This document shows, piece after piece, positions 1 through 5,291 of a stretch of DNA of 5,291 nucleotides. The stretch covers positions 1 through 5,291 of the forward strand of contig CAZWUO010000227.1 of the NCBI GenBank assembly GCA_964636675.1. Reading direction: 5' to 3'. Under the pieces are notes generated by a model, which saw nothing but the letters and a program-made list of their open reading frames with translations, searched no databases and was not told the DNA's origin. This stretch comes from JALUUH01 sp964636675 (GTDB lineage Bacteria; Pseudomonadota; Gammaproteobacteria; S012-40). A program made the translations under genes and the position numbers. The first letter of the stretch is position 1; every line of letters starts with the position of its first letter.

Positions 1-158
1 ACGAGGTCGGACTCAACTTCCATCTGGCGCAGCCGCTGAAAGTCATTGCTTCAAATCCAGCCCTTGTTACCCATCGAATTATGCTGTTTATCGTTGAGGC
101 CCGACGAGGTCGGACTCAACTTCCATCTGGCGCAGCCGCTGAAAGTCATTGCTTCAAA
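1..158. repeat. Tandem repeat, 103-bp period (partial array)
   Basis: A 55-bp block at 1-55 recurs without mismatch at 104-158, separated by 48 bp, so the period is 103 bp. The array probably continues to the left, outside the window. The right copy ends at 158, one base before the stop codon of the leftward hemoglobin gene. Around the second copy is a nested inverted repeat: GTTGAG (93-98) pairs with CTCAAC (115-120), and inside it CCGAC (101-105) pairs with GTCGG (109-113) around a GAG loop. The repeat is visibly more GC-rich than the flanking DNA. On the minus strand each full unit contains a 32-codon ORF (149 down to 51). I do not recognise the repeat family. It is not CRISPR-like: the block is too long and only two copies are seen. 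No T run follows the hairpin, so it is not a standard intrinsic terminator. Confidence 0.9.
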
Positions 159-608
159 CTAAATCGTACGACACGCTTCGGCAGGTTTTTTTAACTCTGT
201 CATTAAATATTGCTTGAAGCTTTCTTTGTAAGGTTGTTTATCGAGCGCTTTTTGCATGCAAAGAAGCCATGCATCACGTTCGTCTAGACCAATTTTAAGA
301 TGGCTATGCGCTTTCGGTATGCTGATTCCACCGTATTTATGTTGATACAAACGTGGTCCGCCTAACCAACCACATAAAAAAAAATGAAGTTTTTCGCGTG
401 ATTCGGTAAGGTCATTGGCGTGCATAGCAAGAATCTGTTTTGCATGTGTTAGGGTTTCCATTTGATCGTAAAAGGCATTCACTAACTTGAGAACGCCGGC
501 TCTTCCCCCCGCAGCAATAAAGGAGGTGTCACCTATACCATAGTTTTTATTGGCATGGTTTTCATGAGGTTTTTTGTGAGAGTTATTACCTGATTTATCC
601 ATCTGCAT
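159..608 (-). CDS. Group II truncated hemoglobin (trHbO-like)
   Basis: This encodes a 149-residue cytoplasmic heme protein of the 2-over-2 globin family, group II, whose members bind O2 or NO and are linked to oxygen handling, peroxide or nitrosative stress. Seen in sequence: GDTSFIAAGG near residues 26-35; FYD at 46-48, with Tyr47 aligning to B10; GWLGGPRLY at 80-88; His101 in KAHSHLKI, aligning to the proximal heme ligand F8; and ERDAWLLCM at 110-118, with Trp114 aligning to the group II G8 tryptophan. The first 20 or so residues are rich in Asn, His and Lys and precede the globin fold. The residues beside the proximal His are less usual: most relatives have an RH-x-PF-like sequence, while here it is AHSHL. 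I chose the ATG at 608 because AGGA lies 9 nt upstream. An upstream in-frame ATG at 689 would give 176 residues, but the extension does not resemble the family. The stop (TAG) abuts the tandem repeat. The specific role is inferred only from family. Confidence 0.9.
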   Translation of the reverse strand: MQMDKSGNNSHKKPHENHANKNYGIGDTSFIAAGGRAGVLKLVNAFYDQMETLTHAKQILAMHANDLTESREKLHFFLCGWLGGPRLYQHKYGGISIPKAHSHLKIGLDERDAWLLCMQKALDKQPYKESFKQYLMTELKKPAEACRTI

Positions 609-942
609 ACCGTTTATTCCTAGAGTTAAGTAAGTGAGTATTGGTTTTAGCCACAAGTTGAAGCGCTTCTGCTTCGCTAGATGTAACATCCTTGATAAAA
701 ATACGTCATTAATTTCACTAAATTAAATAATGAATATCAAATTGCGCCGGTCTCGGCAGAACTATTGATGTTCTTTAATGACGCGTAAAACATCTTTGAG
801 GAAGTATTTAGGGACTTTATATCACTGAATATAGAGTAAGAACATCAGTTATAGCATTATCTTGAGCATATTAATTGATCACATGCCCCAGAGTTTATAT
901 TGAAATTTGTCGTTGCAACGAATGCGTTTAAAGGCAGCCTGA
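609..942. other. Gap between hemoglobin gene and kinase relic
   Basis: These 334 bases hold no convincing gene. Any hemoglobin promoter should lie here on the minus strand. One weak candidate has TTGATA (740-735) as -35, a 17-bp spacer and TGAAAT (717-712) as -10, which would give a leader of roughly 100 nt. GAAGCGCTTC at 660-669 is a perfect 10-bp palindrome. On the plus strand the kinase frame may continue weakly to 922, reading MRLKAA before a TGA at 940-942, but the remaining N-terminal half of the kinase, including its GGSATNDGG-type loop, cannot be found. Short minus-strand frames around 760-840 are interrupted by stops and not recognisable. Confidence 0.5.
617..622 (-). promoter_or_regulatory. 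Ribosome binding site deciding the hemoglobin start
   Basis: On the minus strand TAGGAA lies here, with AGGA 9 nt before the ATG at 608. A second ATG follows two codons later (602-600). The farther ATG at 689 has an AAGG directly touching it, with no usable spacing, so the shorter 149-residue protein is preferred. Confidence 0.55.
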
Positions 943-1368
943 GTTAGGCATACCTTAATTGGGAATGCTGAAAACCTTAATAGAATAGTTAACATTGATT
1001 GCTCAGGTGTAGACTCTCGGTTGCAGGATACGCTTATAGAGGTTGCGTGTGGTGTTAGCAATCCATTATTAGGCGAATCGGGTGCAGCCGCTGTTTATGG
1101 TCCACAAAAAGGCGCGGGCATTGAGCAAATAAAAAAAATAGAAAATGGTTTGAATCTCTTGGCTAATGTGATTAAAAAGGATTTACAAATAGAAGTAAGA
1201 GATTTGCCTGGAGGAGGTGCTGCGGGTGGTCTCGGCGCTGGATTATTTGCTTTTCTTAATGCTACATTAAGGCCTGGCGCAGAGTTATTACTCGACATGC
1301 TGCAGCTGGAAGTCTTGTTCGGACATCGTTGGGTTTTACTCAGGTGTATAGTTTATGTAATGCAATAG
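943..1368 (+). pseudogene. Glycerate 2-kinase (GarK/GlxK family) remnant
   Basis: This is the middle part of a glycerate kinase, which phosphorylates D-glycerate to 2-phosphoglycerate using ATP. The intact family is about 380 residues; only about 120-140 remain. Readable in one frame: NLNRIVNIDCSGVDSRL (from about 976), IEVACGVSNPL (1042-1074), the conserved GPQKGA (1102-1119), and DLPGGGAAGGLGAGLFAFL (1201-1257), then LRPGAELLLDMLQLE. These match the central part of GarK, where the glycine-rich segment normally reads PGAGAAGG. After about 1310 the frame no longer matches. A shift of one base gives CSDIVGFYSGV before a stop at 1349-1351, resembling the family's DLVITGEGR segment, so a frameshift is likely. 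There is no credible start: the only candidate opening the current frame is TTG at 1021, inside the conserved region and without a Shine-Dalgarno sequence. The N-terminal and C-terminal portions are lost. It is non-functional as a kinase. Family assignment is firm; the exact decay events are inferred. Confidence 0.85.
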
Positions 1369-1507
1369 TTGACATTACAACGGTCATGAATAAAACACGG
1401 CTACTTTGTTAACAGAAAAGACTGTAGAAGTGATTGGTGAGTTATTTTCACCGTAGAATACACAAAAACTCCGTATCATCTTGTGTTCATTACTGTGGGC
1501 TAGAGAT

Positions 1508-1533
1508 AGATTTTTCAGGCAAATCTCTTTTTT
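1508..1533 (+). terminator. Candidate intrinsic terminator after the kinase relic
   Basis: AGATTT (1508-1513) and AAATCT (1521-1526) form a 6-bp stem around a 7-nt loop, followed by C and six T residues (1528-1533). An alternative stem pairs AGAGAT (1502-1507) with ATCTCT (1523-1528) and abuts the same T run. The stem is AT-rich and weak. It lies about 140-180 bp past the last recognisable kinase sequence, where a full-length gene could have ended, and before the regulator gene. It may be the relic terminator of the kinase and could insulate the regulator from upstream transcription. Confidence 0.4.
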
Positions 1534-1647
1534 AATAATTCACTATGATTGCAGGCGCATTACTTATATCATGGTACGGTAGTTTGCAAAAAATTCCAGC
1601 CCACAAAAATAATAAACTAATTCAATTTAAAAAGAGTAATCAGAAAC

Positions 1648-4600
1648 GTGAGTCGTAGGCTTATTTATCCACCAAAAATAGTTTGTCCAAAGACCATTAA
1701 CATCGTCCATCGTGTGCGGCTATTTAATTTGTTAGACGATGCTCGCCAACAAGCAAAAATAATCTGGATTGCAGCCCCCGGCGGATCAGGGAAAACAACC
1801 CTAGTTTCTAGCTATTTGAATAGTAAGCAAGTAGCACATTGTTGGTATCAGATTGACGAGGATGATCGTGATCTCTCTACTTTTTTTCATTACTTAGGAT
1901 TAGCAGGTAAGCTTGCGGCACCACGGCGCAAAAAGGCGGTGCCCAAACTTTCCCTCGAATACAGACAAGGCATTCCAGCATTTACCCGGCATTTTTTTAA
2001 AGATATCTCGTCCAGGTTGCAAAATAATGGGATTATCGTATTGGATAATTTTCAATTAATACCTGAGACAGACCCCATTCCTGTGTTATTGCCAAACATC
2101 GTCGATTCGCTTGCATCAGGTATTTCTCTGGTTATAACCAGTCGCTATTTACCTCCGGAATCAATGATAGAGTTTGTTGCTAAACGACAGTTATTGGTTA
2201 TAGACACTAAATTGATGCGTTTTGAAGAAAATGAATGGCTTGATGCAAGCCAATTGTTTAACAGCAAACACTCGCAAGATGCATTGCTATCTTTGCATCA
2301 AAAACTGAATGGATGGATAGCTGGGCTTGTACTCTTGCCTGAGACACCCAGTGCCATTGATAAAACAAAAAAGACAGGTCTAGGTATTGAAATATTAGAT
2401 ACTTATATTGCAGAGCAGTTTTTGTCATCGCTGAATGCAGAAACCAGCAATCTATTGATGAAGGTGTGTTATATGCCGCATATCACACCTAGAGCGGCAA
2501 CACTGGTGAGTCATATTGCAGATTCAAAAAAATTACTCGCTGGACTTGCGCAGAAAAACTTATTTGTTCTTCAGCAAGGTGATAAGGGTTACACGCTCCA
2601 TCCTCTGGTCAGAGAATATCTCAAACAACGAGCCAAGGACACCTTGTCGCAGCAAGAGTTGCATCATTTGCAATTATCAACAGCGGTCGCATTAATCGAC
2701 GAAAATGAGCATGAAGCTGCAGCAGATCTTCTACTTGAGCTTAATGAATGGCAAGAGCTATTAGCGGTAATTCTGAATCACGCTACTGAGCTTTATGATA
2801 GTGGACGCATCACTTCTTTGCAGCGATATATAAATGCTTTGCCGCAAGAATTTTCTAAGCATGAGCCTTGGATTAATTTCTGGAAGGGGAAGATTTCGGT
2901 TTATACCGATGTCACTGCGGCGCTCAATTTGTATGATATTGCATATATCGATTTCATGAAAAAGTCTGATGTCAAAGGATTATACATGTCTTGGTGTGCC
3001 GCAGTGTCTGTAATTTGCAACACGCTCTTAGGAGGTGATCGTTTGGTTACCTGGGTGACTCGCTATAATGAACTTTGCACACGGTACCCAGAGCCACCCC
3101 AAATGCTGCAAAAAGGGTTTGTCGAAGCAAAGTTACTGCAATCTTATTATTGCTCTGGCTTAGAACCCGAAAAAAGAGATTCTCTGCAAGTCAGTATTGC
3201 AGGTGCAATTGATCAAGAGTCCAATCCTTTAATGCGTTTGCATATGATGTCAAATTATGTGCATGTCGCGGTTATATCAGGTATTCGAGAAAAAGATAAA
3301 GAAATCATCGAAAGATTTGAAAATCAGTTAGATGACATGAAAGATGATCCCGTATTATATCTCGGTGCATTAACTTTTTGCTCCTTGGGAGCCAGTTCAT
3401 TTAATGACTTTGATAAAGTACTCGATTTAGAACGGAGAGCGCTTGAGGTCGCAAAAGAGCATGGTATTTCTGTGTTTAATTGCCATATTTATACAAAAAT
3501 TGTGATCGCTGCACTGGGTTTAAATAAATTCGATCTCGCTAGAAAATATATTAACATCATGAAGGAAAATATAGCTGAGAAAGATCAAGTTTATCAATCC
3601 TTATATTTGATGTGTATCATTTATTCGGGAACTTATATGAATGAACCTTGTGACCTGAGTAAAGCCGTTAAACCCTTTATGGCTTCTTTGGAAAGCACCC
3701 ACTGTCCGCCGTTTATTCTGCATAATAAACTATTTTATGTTTATTATTTATGTGTAAAAAAACAAAGCCTAGAAGCATTAGAGTTGCATAACGATTTATT
3801 GGAACAGGTCCATAAGCTGGCCTTTTCTGGGCAAACAACGCGATTTTATATGATTTATGCAAAAATTTTTTTCGATAATGGTGAGCTTGGTCGTTGCGAT
3901 CATTACCTCAATGAATGCTTTTCCGTGGCAAGACGTAATGAGTTAATCACGTATGTGAGTTGGAATCCTGAGTTGATGGCGTGGGCTTGTCAAAGAGCAC
4001 TTTCGCTTGAAATTGAAACTATGTATGTCAAGAAATTTGTGGAAATTCACTACGCCAATTTACCCCATCCTGATCCAATATGTATGCAATGGCCATGGTC
4101 GTTTCGTATTTACACTTTTGGTGGTTTTGAACTAAAAACGCGAAGCGAAATAATCCATCAAAAAAAATATTCGGATAAGGTGTTTGCGTTATTGAAAACA
4201 CTGGTTAAAGCGCATGATAGAAGCCTAAAAAGTGAATCCGTAAAAGAAAAACTGTATAGCGATGATAATCATGATAAAGCTTCACAATCTCTCGATACGC
4301 AAATTCACCGTTTGCGAAAACGCCTTGGTAATGAGCGAACAATATTACGCCAGGGAGACGAAATTAAACTTAACTTAAAATACTTTTGGATTGATACACA
4401 GGAATTTGAAGCCTTAGGGAAACAAACAATCACTCAGGAGAATGCAGTGAGGGTAGCTAATCGGCTACAGGAATTATACAAGGGTGAATACTTACCGGAT
4501 GATGAAGAACTCGATGTTATTGCCCATCGTGAACGTTTCCGAAATATGTATCTTGCTACTTTGTTTAAGTGTATCGATTGCATGGATGCGGAAACCGATA

Positions 4601-4800
4601 AAGCCATCGAGTTTTGTCAAAATGCACTTGTATTAGAACCTCTATCAGAACCGCTATACCGCAAATTAATAGCGACCTATCTCAAACAAGATAATCGTGA
4701 TATGGCTGAAGTTACCCAGGAGCAGTGTCGTAAGATGGTGAAACATCATATTGGCTGTGATGTTTCCAGGGAAACTCTATCGCTACTTCAAGGCAGCTAA
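1648..4800 (+). CDS. STAND ATPase / SARP-type (BTAD) transcriptional regulator
   Basis: This encodes a 1050-residue cytoplasmic regulator combining a MalT-like STAND ATPase with SARP-type output. Residues 5-35 resemble the MalT-family lead-in. Walker A is APGGSGKTT (43-51); Walker B is IIVLDN (129-134), with Asn134 and NFQ where MalT has DDYH. LVITSRYLPPES (161-172) and LNGWIAGLVLL (220-230) follow, then the winged-helix-like segment ending YTLHPLVREYL (315-325). Residues about 335-805 are mostly helical and TPR-like by inference, and probably sense a ligand or partner. Residues about 817-920 form an OmpR/PhoB-type winged helix (FRIYTFGGFEL; DTQIHRLRKRLG at 883-894, the likely recognition helix; WIDTQEFEAL). 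Residues about 930-1048 match the bacterial transcriptional activator domain (YKGEYLPDDEE, PLYRKLIATYL, EQCRKMV). Family knowledge: ATP and inducer drive oligomerisation and DNA binding. GTG at 1648 is the first start after an in-frame stop at 1618-1620; a weak AAGAG lies 11 nt upstream. No intact operon adjoins it, so target and inducer are unknown. Confidence 0.93.
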   Translation: MSRRLIYPPKIVCPKTINIVHRVRLFNLLDDARQQAKIIWIAAPGGSGKTTLVSSYLNSKQVAHCWYQIDEDDRDLSTFFHYLGLAGKLAAPRRKKAVPKLSLEYRQGIPAFTRHFFKDISSRLQNNGIIVLDNFQLIPETDPIPVLLPNIVDSLASGISLVITSRYLPPESMIEFVAKRQLLVIDTKLMRFEENEWLDASQLFNSKHSQDALLSLHQKLNGWIAGLVLLPETPSAIDKTKKTGLGIEILDTYIAEQFLSSLNAETSNLLMKVCYMPHITPRAATLVSHIADSKKLLAGLAQKNLFVLQQGDKGYTLHPLVREYLKQRAKDTLSQQELHHLQLSTAVALIDENEHEAAADLLLELNEWQELLAVILNHATELYDSGRITSLQRYINALPQEFSKHEPWINFWKGKISVYTDVTAALNLYDIAYIDFMKKSDVKGLYMSWCAAVSVICNTLLGGDRLVTWVTRYNELCTRYPEPPQMLQKGFVEAKLLQSYYCSGLEPEKRDSLQVSIAGAIDQESNPLMRLHMMSNYVHVAVISGIREKDKEIIERFENQLDDMKDDPVLYLGALTFCSLGASSFNDFDKVLDLERRALEVAKEHGISVFNCHIYTKIVIAALGLNKFDLARKYINIMKENIAEKDQVYQSLYLMCIIYSGTYMNEPCDLSKAVKPFMASLESTHCPPFILHNKLFYVYYLCVKKQSLEALELHNDLLEQVHKLAFSGQTTRFYMIYAKIFFDNGELGRCDHYLNECFSVARRNELITYVSWNPELMAWACQRALSLEIETMYVKKFVEIHYANLPHPDPICMQWPWSFRIYTFGGFELKTRSEIIHQKKYSDKVFALLKTLVKAHDRSLKSESVKEKLYSDDNHDKASQSLDTQIHRLRKRLGNERTILRQGDEIKLNLKYFWIDTQEFEALGKQTITQENAVRVANRLQELYKGEYLPDDEELDVIAHRERFRNMYLATLFKCIDCMDAETDKAIEFCQNALVLEPLSEPLYRKLIATYLKQDNRDMAEVTQEQCRKMVKHHIGCDVSRETLSLLQGS

Positions 4801-4934
4801 AGCTGCATAAAAAATACATGAATTCAAACCCAAAACTGTCGTATACTTCTTGAAATAGAAGCCCATTCCCTGCTCGCCTAAAACGCCACTTTGTACATAC
4901 TTCACTTGTTAAATCGAGAATGAGGGGTTATGCA

Positions 4935-4965
4935 GCGCCCCGTTGAATCTCAGTGCGCCCCATTG
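4935..4965. repeat. Short direct repeat GCGCCCC(G/A)TTG, 20-bp spacing
   Basis: GCGCCCCGTTG (4935-4945) and GCGCCCCATTG (4955-4965) match at 10 of 11 positions and start exactly 20 bp apart, close to two helical turns. They stand out as GC-rich in AT-rich surroundings. The first copy also pairs loosely with GGGG at 4924-4927. Phased direct repeats are the usual operator form for SARP-family winged-helix regulators, but this pair lies 135 bp after the regulator gene with no obvious promoter beside it. Function is unproven. Confidence 0.5.
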
Positions 4966-4986
4966 TGCGTCAAGTAAAAAATGGTA

Positions 4987-5014
4987 TTTCAATATGGGTT
5001 CTACTATATTGAAA
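4987..5014. repeat. AT-rich inverted repeat, 9-bp arms
   Basis: TTTCAATAT (4987-4995) and ATATTGAAA (5006-5014) are perfect reverse complements separated by 10 nt. On the plus strand it is followed by an A-rich tract, so it is not an intrinsic terminator in that direction. On the minus strand a run of six T residues (4981-4976) follows four bases after the stem, which could act as a weak terminator for leftward transcription from outside the window. It could also be a protein-binding dyad. Confidence 0.4.
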
Positions 5015-5201
5015 AATAAGAAAATAAAAAATAAATATTCGAAGTAAGGAAGGTGTCAGGTTAAAATAAGGACTTCGTTAAATTCATTATATATTCTTTA
5101 TCCCTAGCTGAGCAGAAACATGAGCTAAAAATTTTTCATTTTTCACTCGGTTTTGAATTCATTGATATAGCCTTGATTGCGCAAGGGATTATACAAGGTT
5201 A

Positions 5202-5270
5202 ATGATGAAAATAAATACTTATGTAGCAAATTTTAAAATCAGTTGTTTCCTAATGAATGGACTTCATTAG
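5202..5270 (+). other. Candidate 22-codon ORF ending in a hairpin
   Basis: Two consecutive ATG codons (5202 and 5205) open a frame of 22 codons ending at TAG (5268-5270). AAGG at 5195-5198 lies 3 nt before the first ATG and 6 nt before the second, an acceptable site for the second. The peptide starts MMKINTYVANF and shows no run of one amino acid that would mark a classical attenuation leader. Its last six codons and stop lie inside a hairpin (CTAATGAA 5250-5257 with TTCATTAG 5263-5270). The downstream region is outside the window. It may be a leader peptide or chance. Confidence 0.2.
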
Positions 5271-5273
5271 TCC
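5250..5273 (+). repeat. Two mutually exclusive hairpins at right edge
   Basis: CTAATGAA (5250-5257) pairs with TTCATTAG (5263-5270), an 8-bp stem with a 5-nt loop. Overlapping it, GGACT (5259-5263) pairs with AGTCC (5269-5273), a 5-bp stem with a 5-nt loop. The two cannot form together. A pyrimidine-rich tract, mainly C and T, follows from 5271 to the window end. There is no uninterrupted T run beyond four bases, so a standard terminator is not supported. Confidence 0.45.
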
Positions 5274-5291
5274 CTCCCTCCTTTTACTCCC

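Larger units (their letters stand above)
4801..5291. other. Structured gap downstream of the regulator
   Basis: This 491-bp stretch holds no long ORF with a start on either strand. It begins with a hairpin overlapping the regulator's stop codon (GCAGCT at 4793-4798 and AGCTGC at 4801-4806) that lacks a following T run. Base composition changes sharply: 4860-4975 is relatively GC-rich, while 4976-5060 and 5090-5150 are very AT-rich. Small inverted repeats occur at 4846-4861 (CTTCT/AGAAG) and 5171-5186 (CCTTG/CAAGG). No clear intrinsic terminator for the regulator was found. The direct repeat, the long inverted repeat and the small ORF inside this gap are listed separately. Confidence 0.6.

Noticed and set aside
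1..158. Integron attC-like or CRISPR array
   Set aside because: ACTCAAC matches the attC RYYYAAC core, but GTTGAGG fails the GTTRRRY end and the 89-bp interval has no internal L-box symmetry. Only two 55-bp copies with one 48-bp spacer are seen and no cas gene is present, so CRISPR is not supported.
609..689. Longer hemoglobin start at 689 giving 176 residues
   Set aside because: The extension does not resemble the family, and its AAGG directly touches the ATG, while the ATG at 608 has AGGA at a 9-nt spacing.
879..1061. Minus-strand ORF of 60 codons
   Set aside because: It overlaps the recognisable glycerate kinase relic on the plus strand, and its translation resembles nothing known to me.
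1095..1298. Minus-strand ORF of 67 codons
   Set aside because: It is the antisense of the glycine-rich kinase segment; its proline-rich composition is a by-product of that.
1021..1368. Intact 115-residue protein starting at TTG
   Set aside because: The kinase homology continues upstream of the TTG and breaks off frameshifted downstream, with no ribosome site, so a pseudogene is the better reading.
1584..1613. Promoter TTGCAA / AATAAT before the regulator
   Set aside because: The spacer is 18 bp and both boxes match poorly; in such AT-rich DNA similar matches are common. Not listed as a feature.
4793..4806. Terminator overlapping the regulator stop codon
   Set aside because: GCAGCT/AGCTGC is a perfect 6-bp dyad with only 2 nt between arms, and it is followed by A residues, not T, on the coding strand.
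4719..4924. Minus-strand open frame of about 65 codons crossing the regulator's 3' end
   Set aside because: It reads without stops but has no ATG near its beginning, no ribosome site, and part of it is antisense to the regulator gene.
5105..5137. TAGCT/AGCTA hairpin followed by AT-rich DNA as terminator
   Set aside because: The stem is only 5 bp with a 13-nt loop and four A residues precede the T run, so stability is too low to support a call.

Overview
The window is moderately AT-rich bacterial DNA with few genes and long non-coding stretches. The two intact genes look proteobacterial, probably gammaproteobacterial. One encodes a group II truncated hemoglobin; the other a large STAND-ATPase/SARP-type (BTAD) transcriptional regulator. 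The remnant between them is most like GarK/GlxK glycerate kinases. I cannot name the organism. Decayed coding sequence, a tandem repeat touching a stop codon and wide gaps suggest a genome, or at least a region, undergoing reductive decay or rearrangement.

Layout. Positions 1-158 hold the end of a tandem repeat: a 103-bp period with a 55-bp block present twice, both copies identical. The last copy ends at the base before the stop codon of a leftward group II truncated hemoglobin gene (159-608). About 330 bp without a convincing gene follows. Positions 943-1368 carry a rightward relic of a glycerate 2-kinase gene, covering only the middle of the enzyme and frameshifted near 1310. A weak intrinsic-terminator-like hairpin with a T run (1508-1533) lies beyond it and may be the old gene's terminator.

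Positions 1648-4800 encode the main gene, a 1050-residue regulator starting at GTG. In order it has a MalT-like P-loop STAND ATPase module, a long helical repeat-like middle, an OmpR/PhoB-type winged helix and a C-terminal bacterial transcriptional activator domain. It would be an ATP-dependent, ligand-responsive DNA-binding activator. No intact target operon is visible, so its regulon is unknown. The 491 bp after it hold no long gene but several small structured elements: a 20-bp-spaced GC-rich direct repeat, an AT-rich inverted repeat, and at the right edge a 22-codon ORF ending inside two mutually exclusive hairpins.

The hemoglobin gene and the regulator diverge and are separated by the kinase relic, so nothing suggests an operon. 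No complete new multi-gene system is visible. The most unusual items are the repeat at the left edge, the orphan STAND-SARP regulator and the structured right edge.
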